A DNA stretch of 64,000 bases from Comamonadaceae bacterium. GTDB taxonomy: Bacteria; Pseudomonadota; Gammaproteobacteria; Burkholderiales; Burkholderiaceae_C. The first letter of the stretch is position 1. Every line of letters starts with the position of its first letter. The notes below the pieces were generated by a model, which was not told where the DNA came from, did not search any database, and saw nothing but the letters and a program-made list of their open reading frames with translations. The position numbers were made by a program, and so were the translations under genes. This document shows, piece by piece, positions 1 to 9,330 of the stretch. The DNA is taken from positions 35,100 through 99,099 of the forward strand of contig CANFPJ010000002.1 of assembly GCA_947448885.1 (NCBI GenBank), read 5' to 3'.

Positions 1-257
1 TCATGCCCATCGTGCAGCAGTTGGGTGTGGACCAAGTTTGGTTTGGCATCATGTTTTTGATTTGCATGCAACTGGGCTTGCTGCTGCCGCCGCACGGCTT
101 GTTGCTCATGACCATGCGCGGCGTGGCCCCCAAGGAAGTCACCATGATGCACATCTTCCAAGCCGTGATGCCCTATTTGGCCTTCAGTTTTGTGGTGCTG
201 GCCCTGGTGTTCTTTTGGCCCCCGGTGGCCACCTGGTTGCCCAACTTGTTGGGTTGA
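1..257 (+). CDS. TRAP transporter large permease (DctM-like), C-terminal fragment
   Basis: This is the 3' end of a gene that begins before the window; about 84 residues are visible. The fragment is strongly hydrophobic. The segment GIMFLICMQLGLLLPPHGL followed by a second membrane stretch ending in WPPVATWLPNLLG is typical of the last helices of TRAP DctM/TtuB permeases. These form the large membrane subunit that moves organic acids together with a periplasmic binding protein. Only 16 bases separate its stop from the next start, so it probably belongs to the same operon and supplies substrate to it. With only the tail visible, neither the substrate nor a fusion to the small DctQ subunit can be judged. 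Confidence 0.75.
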   Translation, partial: MPIVQQLGVDQVWFGIMFLICMQLGLLLPPHGLLLMTMRGVAPKEVTMMHIFQAVMPYLAFSFVVLALVFFWPPVATWLPNLLG

Positions 258-273
258 TGCCCCAGTCCCCACC

Positions 274-1599
274 ATGAGCGCTGTGTCGCCCGACTTGCCC
301 CGGCACCCTTTGGTGCACGACGATCGTGTGCACCGCGACTTGTACACCGACCCCGCTTTGTTTGCGCAAGAGCGCCAGCGGTTTTTTGGCCGCGCTTGGT
401 TGTTCGCCGGACACGGCAGCCAAATGCCCCAGGTGGGTGACTATGTGACCCTGGAGCTGTCGGGCCAACCCATTTTGTTGCTGCGCGAGGCGCCAGACCG
501 CATCCAGGCCTTCTTCAACCGCTGTGCGCACAAAGGTGCGCAGCTGTACACCCAGGCCCACGGGAATGTGGGCAAGATGATGCGTTGCCCCTATCACGCG
601 TGGTCATACCGCTTGGACGGTCAGCCCTTGGCCAGGCCGTTGAAAGAGGGTTATGTGGGCACGGCGCTGGATGCCAGCCCCAACGGTCAGGGTCTCACCC
701 GTTTGCCGGGCGTTCACGTCTACCGCGATTTTGTGTTTGTGCGCCTGAGCCCGGAGGGTTTGGACTTTGAAGCTTATTGGGGTGACGCTTTGCAGGCCAT
801 CGACAACATGGTGGACCGCTCGCCGGTGGGTCGCCTGGAAGTGACCGGTGGGGTGTTGCGCAACACCATGGCTTGCAACTGGAAGATGTACCTGGAGAAC
901 ATCAATGACACCGTGCACCCGGTGTCAGCACACGAGTCGGCCAGCAGCGTGGCGCGCCAACTTTGGCAAGGCCAGCCGAATGACGCGCCCATGCCGATGG
1001 CCATGGCGCAAATCCTGCCCTTTGCCAATGGCTACGATTATTTCGACCGCATGGGGGCGCGCATTTACCCGCAAGGGCACAGCCTGTTGGGGGTGAATTT
1101 CAGCATCCACTCGGCCTATGCGGAATTGCCCGAATACCAAGCCGCGCTGGAAGCGGCCTGGGGTGTTGAGCGCACCCAAGCGGTGCTGCAGCGCTCACCG
1201 CAAAACGCGGTGCTCTACCCCAGCATCGCTTTGAAGGGCTCGCCGTTGTCGATGCGCGTCATCCGCCCCCTGGCCGTTGATCGCACCTTGGTGGAGGCCT
1301 GGAGTTTCCGGGCGGTGGGCGCGCCAGACGTGTTGCTCGAGCGGGCCATGACCTACAACCGTTTGGTGTTTTCACCGATGTCGGTGGTCGCCCATGACGA
1401 CGTGCATTTGTTTGAAAGCATTCAACAAGGCTTGCACGCCCAAGGACAGCCTTGGGTGAGTTTGCACCGCAATCACCAAGCCGGCGAAAGTGAGCACACC
1501 CGCGCCGACACCAACAGCGCCAACGAATGGCTGATGCGCAACCAATACCGTGCATGGGCGCAGGCCATGGCCCAACCACTGGCTTCGGAGTTGGCATGA
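274..1599 (+). CDS. Rieske aromatic ring-hydroxylating oxygenase, alpha subunit 1
   Basis: A 441-residue large subunit of a Rieske non-haem iron oxygenase. The Rieske [2Fe-2S] ligands are C84-x-H86 (in CAHKG) and C105-x2-H108 (in CPYHAW). The catalytic domain shows D212-x2-H215-x4-H220, the bridging Asp and two His ligands of mononuclear iron; a later DD pair (AHDD) probably supplies the third ligand. I chose ATG 274 because the open frame upstream overlaps the permease gene and is not protein-like. Its first 220 residues align without gaps to alpha subunit 2 at 5860, so the two are paralogues. The beta subunit gene overlaps its stop codon. Ring substrate unknown; it needs an external ferredoxin/reductase. 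Confidence 0.93.
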   Translation: MSAVSPDLPRHPLVHDDRVHRDLYTDPALFAQERQRFFGRAWLFAGHGSQMPQVGDYVTLELSGQPILLLREAPDRIQAFFNRCAHKGAQLYTQAHGNVGKMMRCPYHAWSYRLDGQPLARPLKEGYVGTALDASPNGQGLTRLPGVHVYRDFVFVRLSPEGLDFEAYWGDALQAIDNMVDRSPVGRLEVTGGVLRNTMACNWKMYLENINDTVHPVSAHESASSVARQLWQGQPNDAPMPMAMAQILPFANGYDYFDRMGARIYPQGHSLLGVNFSIHSAYAELPEYQAALEAAWGVERTQAVLQRSPQNAVLYPSIALKGSPLSMRVIRPLAVDRTLVEAWSFRAVGAPDVLLERAMTYNRLVFSPMSVVAHDDVHLFESIQQGLHAQGQPWVSLHRNHQAGESEHTRADTNSANEWLMRNQYRAWAQAMAQPLASELA

Positions 1600-2075
1600 G
1601 CGCCGCAGATGTCCAAGCCGTGCAAGACTTTGTCCTGGCCGAAGCGCGTTTGCTCAACCATGGGCTTTACCGTGAATGGTTGGCCTTGTTCGCGCATGAT
1701 GGCCGCTATTGGGTGCCCTTGGGCGGCATCGATCAAAACGAATCTGACATCCACAATGCCTTGGCCGACGAGGACCGCTTGCTGCTCAGCCTGCGTGTCG
1801 AGCGCTTGCTGGCGGGGCGTGCCCATTCGCAGCAACCCGCGAGCCGCAGCGCCCATGTGCTGCAAGTCCCGCAAGTCGACTTTTGTGACGGCCAGCGGGC
1901 CGAGGTGTACACACCGTTCACCTACGTCGAGAGCCGGGGCGAGCAACAAATGTGGTTGGCCGGACAGTGGTGCCATCGCCTGTGTCGCGAAGATGGCGCT
2001 TGGCGCATGGCCCTCAAGCGGGTCAACCTGGTCAACGCGGGCGCAGCCCACTGGGCGATACAACTGTTTCCCTGA
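1596..2075 (+). CDS. Ring-hydroxylating oxygenase, beta subunit 1
   Basis: A 159-residue small subunit with the SnoaL/NTF2-like fold expected for beta subunits of Rieske dioxygenases. These are structural and have no cofactor of their own. Family traits visible are the start VQDFVLAEARLLNHGLYREW, the YWVPL segment and the end WRMALKRVNLVN. The ATG overlaps the TGA of the alpha subunit (ATGA), which implies translational coupling and a stoichiometric alpha/beta complex. It resembles beta subunit 2 at 7179. The next gene starts after 47 bases. Confidence 0.9.
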   Translation: MSAADVQAVQDFVLAEARLLNHGLYREWLALFAHDGRYWVPLGGIDQNESDIHNALADEDRLLLSLRVERLLAGRAHSQQPASRSAHVLQVPQVDFCDGQRAEVYTPFTYVESRGEQQMWLAGQWCHRLCREDGAWRMALKRVNLVNAGAAHWAIQLFP

Positions 2076-2122
2076 TACTTTCATGCACCCCCTGATATTC
2101 ATCACTTTTGGAGAGCGCCACC

Positions 2123-4318
2123 ATGGCTGAACGTTCCTTTGTCCAAGAGGTGCAAAAACTGCGCTTGGGTGCCGGCGATGAATTCGTCGGTGAGGGCATT
2201 TTGGCGGTCACCAAGGCCTTGCTCGAGTCGGGCGTGTCGTATGTGGCGGGCTACCAAGGCGCGCCCATTTCGCACCTGATGGACGTGTTGGCCGACGCCC
2301 AAGACATCTTGCAAGAGCATGGCATCCGCTTTGAAAACAGCGCCAGCGAAGCCACCGCCGCCGCCACCTTGGCCGCCTCGGTCAATTACCCCTTGCGCGG
2401 CGCGGTGACCTTCAAGGCCACGGTGGGCACCAATGTCGCCTCCGACGCCTTGGCCAATTTGGCCTCGGGCGGGGTGACGGGTGGGGCTTTGATCGTGGTC
2501 GGTGAGGACTACGGCGAAGGCTCTTCCATCATGCAAGAGCGCAGCCACGCATTCGCCATGAAGTCGCAAATTTGGTTGCTCGACCCCCGCCCCAATTTGC
2601 CCAGCATGGTCAAGGCGGTGAAGATGGGCTTTGAGCTGTCCGAGGCCAGCCACACCCCGGTGATGTTGCAATTGCGCATCCGCGCCTGCCATGTGCATGG
2701 GCGCTTCATGGCCAGTGACAACCTGCGCGCGCCCTTTGCCCTGCATGAAGCCATGGAGCAACCAAAGCGCGACGTCAGCCGAATCGTGTTGCCCCCCGCG
2801 AGCTTTGTCCACGAGCAAGAAAAACTCCAACAGCGGTGGCCGGCAGCGGTGGCCTTCATTGAAAAGCACCAGCTGAATGAATTTTTCGAGGGCGATCTCC
2901 AAGACGTGGGCATCTTGGTGCAAGGCGGCAATTACAACGCCTTGGTGCGGGTGCTGGAGCGCATGGGTTTGGCCGATGTGTATGGCCGCAGCCGGGTGCC
3001 CTTGTATGTGATGAACGTGGCCTACCCTGTGGTCGATGCCGAGGTCTTGCGCTTTTGCGAAGGCAAGCGGGCGGTCTTGCTGGTCGAAGAAGGCCAGCCC
3101 AATTTCGTGGAGCAAAACGTCGCCACCGTGTTGCGCCATGCGGGTTGCACTGCCGTGCTGCACGGCAAAGACCTGTTGCCACCGGCGGGTGAATACACCT
3201 TGCACGAGGTGCTCAAAGGCGTGCAGGCCTTTGCCCAGTTGTATGGCTTGCTGGATTCGGTGCAAGCGCCCAGTGCATCGGGTTTGCCCACATCCACCAG
3301 CGTGGTGCCGAGCTTGGCGCCCGCCCCAGCCAAAGTACACAAAGTGATTGCGCTCCAGCCCTTGCAGCAAGTGGTGCAAGCGCGCCCACCCGGCTTTTGC
3401 ACCGGTTGTCCCGAACGTCCGATTTTTGCAGCCATGAAGTTGGTCGAAAAAGACTTGGGCCCCCACCATGTCAGCGCCGACATTGGCTGCCACTTGTTTT
3501 CCATCCTGCCGCCGTTTCACATCGGCAACACCACCATGGGTTACGGTTTGGGCACCGCTGGCGCTTCGGCCATGAATGTGCCAGCGGGCAAGAAGGCCAT
3601 TTCCATCATGGGCGATGGTGGCTTTTGGCACAACGGCCTGACCAGTGGCATTGCCAACGCGGTGTTCAACCGCAGCAACAACCTGACCATCGTGGTCGAC
3701 AACAGCTACACCTCGGCCACCGGTGGGCAAGATGTGCTGTCGTCCAAAGCCACCAACCCGACCCGCAGCACTGGCCACTTGATTGAGAAGGCGGTGCGTG
3801 GCGTGGGCGTGGAATGGGTGCGCACCTTCAAGCGCACCTACGACGTGGCCGGCATGCGCGACGCTTTGAAAGAAGCCTTGACCAGCCCCCACGCAGGCCC
3901 CAAGGTGTTGGTGGCCCAGTCGGAGTGCATGCTCAACCGGCAGCGGCGCGAAAAACCCCAGGTGCGTGCACGTTTGGCGGCGGGCCAGCGCGTGGTGCGC
4001 GAGCGCTTTGGCGTGGATGCCGACACCTGCACCGGCGACCGGGCCTGCATCCGCATCTCGGGTTGCCCATCCTTGTCGATCAAAGCCAACCCCGACCCGT
4101 TGCGCACCGACCCGGTGACCACGGTGCTTGACAGCTGCGTGGGTTGCGGCATGTGTGGCGAGGTCTCGCACGCCGCCGTGCTCTGCCCGTCGTTTTACAA
4201 AGCCCAAATCGTCAGCCACCCTTCGGCCTGGGAGCGCTGGTGGAACGGCTTGCGCTCGCGCATCGTGGCCGGCTTGCAGCGCCGCCGCGCCCAACAATTG
4301 GCGCAATGGGCTTTCTGA
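2123..4318 (+). CDS. iorA: Indolepyruvate:ferredoxin oxidoreductase-like, alpha (TPP/Fe-S) subunit
   Basis: A 731-residue protein of the 2-oxoacid:ferredoxin oxidoreductase family, which decarboxylates aryl-pyruvates to aryl-acetyl-CoA with CoA and ferredoxin. The N-terminal part is the pyrimidine-binding fold. The C-terminal part carries a thiamine diphosphate motif GDGGFWHNG that ends near VVDNS. The end carries two Fe-S cysteine groups: CVGCGMCGE with a later LCPSF is regular, whereas the first, CTGDRACIRISGCP, has C-x5-C-x5-CP spacing instead of the clostridial C-x2-C-x2-C. Similar wide spacing occurs in IOR-type enzymes of aerobes. The ATG at 2123 is preceded by GGAGAG at 2110-2115. The beta gene overlaps its stop. 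The name is by family; the true 2-oxoacid is not known. Confidence 0.88.
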   Translation: MAERSFVQEVQKLRLGAGDEFVGEGILAVTKALLESGVSYVAGYQGAPISHLMDVLADAQDILQEHGIRFENSASEATAAATLAASVNYPLRGAVTFKATVGTNVASDALANLASGGVTGGALIVVGEDYGEGSSIMQERSHAFAMKSQIWLLDPRPNLPSMVKAVKMGFELSEASHTPVMLQLRIRACHVHGRFMASDNLRAPFALHEAMEQPKRDVSRIVLPPASFVHEQEKLQQRWPAAVAFIEKHQLNEFFEGDLQDVGILVQGGNYNALVRVLERMGLADVYGRSRVPLYVMNVAYPVVDAEVLRFCEGKRAVLLVEEGQPNFVEQNVATVLRHAGCTAVLHGKDLLPPAGEYTLHEVLKGVQAFAQLYGLLDSVQAPSASGLPTSTSVVPSLAPAPAKVHKVIALQPLQQVVQARPPGFCTGCPERPIFAAMKLVEKDLGPHHVSADIGCHLFSILPPFHIGNTTMGYGLGTAGASAMNVPAGKKAISIMGDGGFWHNGLTSGIANAVFNRSNNLTIVVDNSYTSATGGQDVLSSKATNPTRSTGHLIEKAVRGVGVEWVRTFKRTYDVAGMRDALKEALTSPHAGPKVLVAQSECMLNRQRREKPQVRARLAAGQRVVRERFGVDADTCTGDRACIRISGCPSLSIKANPDPLRTDPVTTVLDSCVGCGMCGEVSHAAVLCPSFYKAQIVSHPSAWERWWNGLRSRIVAGLQRRRAQQLAQWAF

Positions 4319-5841
4319 TGGCCATGAACCCATCACCCCAACCCATCAAGATCGCCATCCTCGCCATGGGCGGCGAGGGCGGCGGCGTGCTGGCCGACTG
4401 GATTGTCGATTTGGCCGAGCACGCCGGCCATTGGGCGCAAACCACCTCGGTGCCGGGCGTGGCCCAGCGCACCGGCGCGACCATTTACTACGTCGAGTTG
4501 TTTCCCAAAGCCGTGGCGGGTGCCCCCAGCTTGGAGCCGGTGTTGGCCTTGATGCCCTTGCCAGGTGACGTGGACATCGTGTTGGCCTCCGAGCTGATGG
4601 AAGCCGGCCGCGCGGTGCAGCGCGGCTTGGTCACCCGCGACAGAACCACCCTGATTGCCTCCACCCACCGGGTGTATTCCATCACCGAAAAATCGGCACT
4701 GGGCGATGGCCGTGTGGATCCCGAGCAACTGTTGGCCCATGCCCAGGCCGCTGCCCAACGCCTGGTGAGTTTTGACATGGCCGCCTTGGCCGAGCAAGAG
4801 GGCAGTGTCATCAGCGCGGTGTTGTTCGGTGCGCTGGCAGGTGTGGGTTTGCTGCCTTTTACCCGTGATCTATTTGAAGCCACCATCGAGCGTGCGGGTT
4901 TGGGCGTGAAAAGCAGTTTGCGCGCCTTTGCCCAGGGTCTGAGCCATGCCCAAGCCCCATCGACCAGTGCTGATGCCCATGCGCTCACCCCGGCGCTGGC
5001 GCCCATGCCGGTGCCCACGCCACGCCACCCGGTGCTGCGCGCCTGTGTCGACGAGGTGGCGGCGATGTTCGCCGAGCCCGCGCGTGGCCTGGCCATCGAG
5101 GGGGTGCGGCGCATGGTCGACTACCAAGATCCGGCCTATGCGCGTTTGTATGTCGACCGTTTGCAATCGGTGCATGCCTTGCTGCCGAATGCCCCCGTGG
5201 CGCTGATGGCCGACCTGGCGCGCCACTTGGCGCTGTGGATGTCCTACGAGGACACGGTGCGGGTGGCCGACCTCAAAACCCGTGGCACCCGGTTTGAGCG
5301 GGTGCGCCAAGAGGTGGGTGCACAGCCCGCCCAGTTGCTGCACATCAACGAATACATGCACCCGCGCTTTCAAGAGGTGTGCGAAACCCTGCCTGCCGCT
5401 TTGGGCACTTGGCTGATGGGCCAAGCCACCGTGCGCCGCTGGGGCGAGCGCTTGCTCAGCCATGGCCGCGTGGTGCACACCAATGGCTTGGGTGGCTTTT
5501 TGCTGTTGTATGCGGTGTCAGCCCTCAAACCCTGGCGGCGTGGCACCTTGCGCTACCAACAAGAAAACCAACGCATCGAACAGTGGTTGGCCTTGGTGCG
5601 CCAGTGGCTGCCGACGCAGACAGACTTGGCCCATGAACTGGTTTTGTGCCAGCGCCTGGTCAAGGGCTACAGCGACACCCATGCCCGTGGCCACCAGCAC
5701 CTGGACCGCATCTTGGGCTTGTTGGTGCAGCACGGTTCGCGCTGGCAAGCCGCCCCCTTGCGTGCGCTGCGCGAAGCGGCGTTGGCCGACGATCAAGGCA
5801 AGGCTTTTCATGCCACCTTGGCCAGCCAGGGTTGGCTCTGA
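4318..5841 (+). CDS. iorB: Indolepyruvate oxidoreductase-like, beta subunit with C-terminal extension
   Basis: A 507-residue partner of IorA. The first roughly 200 residues form the gamma-type domain of 2-oxoacid:ferredoxin oxidoreductases, with the glycine-rich start AILAMGGEGGGVLADW and the TTSVPGVAQRTGAT segment. The remaining roughly 270 residues are the DUF6537-like extension found in long proteobacterial IorB proteins (about 500 residues), whose role is not known. The ATG at 4318 shares its A with the iorA stop (TGATG), indicating coupled translation; a second ATG lies two codons on. The complex probably feeds an aryl-acetyl-CoA into the enzymes encoded downstream. Confidence 0.85.
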   Translation: MAMNPSPQPIKIAILAMGGEGGGVLADWIVDLAEHAGHWAQTTSVPGVAQRTGATIYYVELFPKAVAGAPSLEPVLALMPLPGDVDIVLASELMEAGRAVQRGLVTRDRTTLIASTHRVYSITEKSALGDGRVDPEQLLAHAQAAAQRLVSFDMAALAEQEGSVISAVLFGALAGVGLLPFTRDLFEATIERAGLGVKSSLRAFAQGLSHAQAPSTSADAHALTPALAPMPVPTPRHPVLRACVDEVAAMFAEPARGLAIEGVRRMVDYQDPAYARLYVDRLQSVHALLPNAPVALMADLARHLALWMSYEDTVRVADLKTRGTRFERVRQEVGAQPAQLLHINEYMHPRFQEVCETLPAALGTWLMGQATVRRWGERLLSHGRVVHTNGLGGFLLLYAVSALKPWRRGTLRYQQENQRIEQWLALVRQWLPTQTDLAHELVLCQRLVKGYSDTHARGHQHLDRILGLLVQHGSRWQAAPLRALREAALADDQGKAFHATLASQGWL

Positions 5842-5859
5842 TTGCTTGGAGGATTGGAC

Positions 5860-7182
5860 ATGCCCAACGCCCTGACAGAAACATCCCGCTGGCCCTTGTG
5901 GCGCGAGCGTGAAGTGCACCGCGACGCCTTCATCGACCCCGAGGTGTTTGCGCTGGAGATGCAAACCGTGTTCACCCACACCTGGGTGTTTGTGGGGCAT
6001 GCCAGCCAAATTCCCCAACCGGGTGACTACGCCACCACCACGGTGGGCGATCAGCCAGTGGTGATGGTGCGCCAATGGGACGGGGGCATCAGCGTTTTGC
6101 ACAACCGCTGCGCCCACAAAGGGGTCAAGGTGGCCGGTCGCGAGCAAGGCAATACGGGCAAATTTTTCCGCTGCCCCTACCACGCCTGGACCTTCAAGTT
6201 GGATGGCTCGGTGTTGGCCATTCCCTTGAAAACCGGCTACGACCGCAATGGTTTCGAAGGCACCGAGGCGGCACTGGGCATGGCCCCGGTGGGCGCGGTG
6301 CAGGTGTACCGCGATTTTGTGTTTTGCCGCTTGGCGCGCCAGGGCGAATCGTTTGCGGATTTTTTTGGCGAATCGCTCTCCACCATCGACAACATGGTCG
6401 ATCGATCCCCCGAAGGCAAGCTCGAAGTGGCCGGTGGGGTGTTGCGCTACATGCACCGCTGCAACTGGAAGATGTTGGTCGACAACCAAACCGATACCTG
6501 CCACCCCATGGTGGCGCATGAATCCTCCGCCGGCACGGCTGTTAAGGTGTGGAAGGCGGCCCCCGAGGGCACCCCCAAGCCCATGGCGGTCGAGCTGTTT
6601 GCGCCCTTCGTCAGCCCTTACGAGTTTTTCGAGGGCATGGGCATCCGCAGTTGGCCCAATGGCCATGGCCACACCGGCACGGCCGACTCCATCCACGCCG
6701 CCTATTCGCCGGTGCCCGGTTATTGGGACCAAATGAAGGCGGCTTATGGCGAGCCACGGGCGCAAAAAATCTTGGGTGAGGTGCGGCACAACACGATTTT
6801 CTTCCCCAACATCATGGTCAAGGGGCCGATCCAAACCCTGCGCGTCTTCAAGCCCTTGGCGGCCGATCGCACCTTGGTCGAGTCGTGGACGTTTCGCTTG
6901 GTGGGCGCACCCGATTTGTTGCTCGAGCGCACCCTGATGTACAACCGCTTGATCAACGCACCGACCTCGGTGGTGGGCCATGATGACCTGGAGGTGTATG
7001 AGCGATCCCAGCAGGCCTTGCATTCGCGGGGACGCGAGTGGGTCAATGTGGGCCGCTTGTACGACAGCGCCGAGACGGCGACGCCGACCCAAGTGGTGAA
7101 TGGCACCAGCGAGCTGCAAATGCGCAACCAATACCGCGCCTGGGCCAAGTACCTGGCCATGGGGCCAGAGGTGCAGCCATGA
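5860..7182 (+). CDS. Rieske aromatic ring-hydroxylating oxygenase, alpha subunit 2
   Basis: A 440-residue oxygenase large subunit. Rieske ligands C84/H86 and C105/H108 and the iron site D212-x2-H215-x4-H220 (in DTCHPMVAH) sit at the same residue numbers as in alpha subunit 1, so the two genes come from a duplication. A GGAGGA Shine-Dalgarno at 5848-5853 fixes ATG 5860. Its beta subunit overlaps its stop. The operon separates the two oxygenases with iorAB, which argues that they act at different steps or on different intermediates of one pathway rather than being redundant. That is inference. Confidence 0.93.
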   Translation: MPNALTETSRWPLWREREVHRDAFIDPEVFALEMQTVFTHTWVFVGHASQIPQPGDYATTTVGDQPVVMVRQWDGGISVLHNRCAHKGVKVAGREQGNTGKFFRCPYHAWTFKLDGSVLAIPLKTGYDRNGFEGTEAALGMAPVGAVQVYRDFVFCRLARQGESFADFFGESLSTIDNMVDRSPEGKLEVAGGVLRYMHRCNWKMLVDNQTDTCHPMVAHESSAGTAVKVWKAAPEGTPKPMAVELFAPFVSPYEFFEGMGIRSWPNGHGHTGTADSIHAAYSPVPGYWDQMKAAYGEPRAQKILGEVRHNTIFFPNIMVKGPIQTLRVFKPLAADRTLVESWTFRLVGAPDLLLERTLMYNRLINAPTSVVGHDDLEVYERSQQALHSRGREWVNVGRLYDSAETATPTQVVNGTSELQMRNQYRAWAKYLAMGPEVQP

Positions 7183-7661
7183 ACTTGTCGACCCACCAAA
7201 CCCTGGTGGATGTGGTCTACCACGAGGCGCGTTGCATCGATGAGCAGCGCTGGGACGAGTGGCTGGCGCTGTACACCGAAGATGCGCATTACTGGATGCC
7301 CTTGACCCACGGCCAGACCGACCCTTTGTTGCAAGGCTCTTTGATGTACGAGGACAAGATGCTGTTGGGCATCCGGGTCGAGCGGCTCAAGGGCCGGCGC
7401 ACCTTTTCCCAAGAGCCCATCAGCCGCTGCCACCATTTGCTGCAAGCCCCCAGCGTTGAGATGCTCGATGCGGGCTTGGGCCAGGCGCGCTTGCGCACCG
7501 CATTCCACTATGTCGAAACCCGTGGCGACGAACAACAGCTGTACGCTGGTTGGGCCAGCCATGACTTGCGTTGGCAAGGGACAGATTGGCGCATCGTGCT
7601 CAAACGGGTCGACCTGGTCAATTGCGATGCGGCATTTGGCAACATCCAACTTTTCATGTGA
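7179..7661 (+). CDS. Ring-hydroxylating oxygenase, beta subunit 2
   Basis: A 160-residue small subunit of the NTF2-like fold. It shows the family features YHEARCIDEQRWDEWLALY, YWMPL and the C-terminal WRIVLKRVDLVN. The ATG overlaps the alpha subunit TGA (ATGA). It is paralogous to the 1596-2075 protein. It has no cofactor ligands, as expected. The CoA ligase gene follows after 10 bases. Confidence 0.9.
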   Translation: MNLSTHQTLVDVVYHEARCIDEQRWDEWLALYTEDAHYWMPLTHGQTDPLLQGSLMYEDKMLLGIRVERLKGRRTFSQEPISRCHHLLQAPSVEMLDAGLGQARLRTAFHYVETRGDEQQLYAGWASHDLRWQGTDWRIVLKRVDLVNCDAAFGNIQLFM

Positions 7662-7671
7662 AAGCCCCGCC

Positions 7672-9330
7672 ATGCTGTTGACCGATTTGGACACCCGCGC
7701 TGCCGACTGCACTGTGCATGCGGTGCTGCAAGCCGTGGCGCTGCGCCAACCGCAGGCCGATCTGCTGTTCACCGAAGATGTGACCGCTGCCCAATACGGC
7801 ATCGCCCCCGGCACCGTGTCCTACGGGCAGGCCTTGGCCACCGTGGCGCAATGGCGCCAAGCCTATCAAGCGGCGGGCTACGGCCACGGCCACCGGGTGG
7901 GCTTGCTGCTGGACAACCGACCCGACTTTTTGTACCACTGGTGGGCACTCAATGCCTTGGGCGTGTCGGTGGTGCCCATCCATTCGGACATGCGCTCCGC
8001 CGAGTTGCAATACCTGATCGACCACAGCGAAATCGTGTTGGCGGTGGTGCTGCCGAACCGGGTGGCCGATGTGAGCCAAGCTGCCCAAGCGGTGGCTAGC
8101 GATGCTGCGGTGTGGGCCCATGGCAGCGATGCACCGTTGCCCCCTGCCGCACGGCTGGCCCCCAGTGCTTCACAAGCGCCCGGGCGCGACAGCGAATGTG
8201 CCTTGCTCTACACCTCGGGCACCACCGGTCGGCCCAAGGGCTGCCGCTTGCTCAATGGTTATTTTTTGGCGGCAGGCCAGTGGTATGCCGACCTGGGTGG
8301 GGCCTGTGTGATGCGCTCTGCACAAGAGCGGGTCATCACCCCCTTGCCCTTGAACCACATGAATGCCATGGCCTTCTCCACCATGGTGGTGTTGCTCACC
8401 GGCGGCTGCTTGGTGCAACTCGACCGCTTTCACCCGCAAACCTGGTGGCAAAGCGTGGCCCAAAGCCGCGCCACCGTGGTTCATTACTTGGGCGTCATGC
8501 CCGCCATGCTGTTGTCGGCCCCTGCTCAGCCCAGCGACCGTGCGCACGCGGTGCGTTTTGGGTTTGGGGCCGGTGTGGACCAGCGCAACCACGCGCCGTT
8601 TGAAGCGCGCTTTGGCTTTCCCTTGGTGGAGGCCTGGGCCATGACCGAAACCGGTGCCGCGGCTTGCGTGATGGCCAATGATGAACCGCGCCATGTGGGC
8701 ACCCGCTGCTTTGGCAAACCGCCCCCCGAGATGGCCTACTGCCTGGTCGACGACCAAGGCGTGGAGGTGGGCGTGGGCGTGCCGGGTGAATTGTGGGTGC
8801 GTGCCCAAGGCCCGAATCCGCGCCAAGACTTTTTTGCCGGTTACCTCAAAGACGCGCAGGCCACCGACGAGGCCTGGGCCGGTGGTTGGTTTCACACCGG
8901 CGATTTGGTGCAGCGCGATGCCAAGGGCTTGTTGTATTTTGTCGATCGCAAAAAGAACGTGATCCGCCGCAGTGGCGAAAACATCTCGGCGGTGGAGGTG
9001 GAGAGCGTGTTGGCCCAACACCCCGCGGTCAAGGCCTGCGCCATTGCTGCCACCCCAGATGCGGTGCGCGGCGACGAGGTCTTGGCCTGTGTGGTGACCC
9101 GCGAGGCCTTGCCCGCAGCGCAGCGTGCCGCTTTGGCCCAGGATTTGGTGCGCCACTGTTTGGACCAATTGGCCTATTACAAGGCCCCGGGTTATGTGGC
9201 CTTTGTGGATGCCCTGCCGGTGACCTTGTCGCAAAAAGTCCAGCGTGGGCAATTGCGCGATGTCGCGCGTGAATTGCCTGGGCAAGCGCATTGCATCGAC
9301 GTGCGCGCCCTGAAAAAGCGGCAAGCATGA
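7672..9330 (+). CDS. AMP-forming acyl-/aryl-CoA ligase
   Basis: A 552-residue member of the ANL superfamily, which activates a carboxylic acid as an acyl-adenylate and then a CoA thioester. Motifs visible are the P-loop-like YTSGTTGRPKG, the A5 motif AMTETG, the A7 region FHTGDL, the hinge DRKKNVIRRSGENI and a late lysine in LSQKVQRG corresponding to the adenylation lysine. The start at 7672 follows a 10-base gap after the oxygenase subunit. The stop overlaps the start of the thiolase-like gene. It presumably makes the CoA ester that the next three genes process. The substrate cannot be read from the sequence. Confidence 0.9.
   Translation: MLLTDLDTRAADCTVHAVLQAVALRQPQADLLFTEDVTAAQYGIAPGTVSYGQALATVAQWRQAYQAAGYGHGHRVGLLLDNRPDFLYHWWALNALGVSVVPIHSDMRSAELQYLIDHSEIVLAVVLPNRVADVSQAAQAVASDAAVWAHGSDAPLPPAARLAPSASQAPGRDSECALLYTSGTTGRPKGCRLLNGYFLAAGQWYADLGGACVMRSAQERVITPLPLNHMNAMAFSTMVVLLTGGCLVQLDRFHPQTWWQSVAQSRATVVHYLGVMPAMLLSAPAQPSDRAHAVRFGFGAGVDQRNHAPFEARFGFPLVEAWAMTETGAAACVMANDEPRHVGTRCFGKPPPEMAYCLVDDQGVEVGVGVPGELWVRAQGPNPRQDFFAGYLKDAQATDEAWAGGWFHTGDLVQRDAKGLLYFVDRKKNVIRRSGENISAVEVESVLAQHPAVKACAIAATPDAVRGDEVLACVVTREALPAAQRAALAQDLVRHCLDQLAYYKAPGYVAFVDALPVTLSQKVQRGQLRDVARELPGQAHCIDVRALKKRQA

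Noticed and set aside
2102..4336. A 744-residue open frame on the minus strand across iorA
   Set aside because: It mirrors a well-conserved gene on the other strand, is His/Gln/Gly-rich as high-GC antisense frames are, and has no ribosome site.
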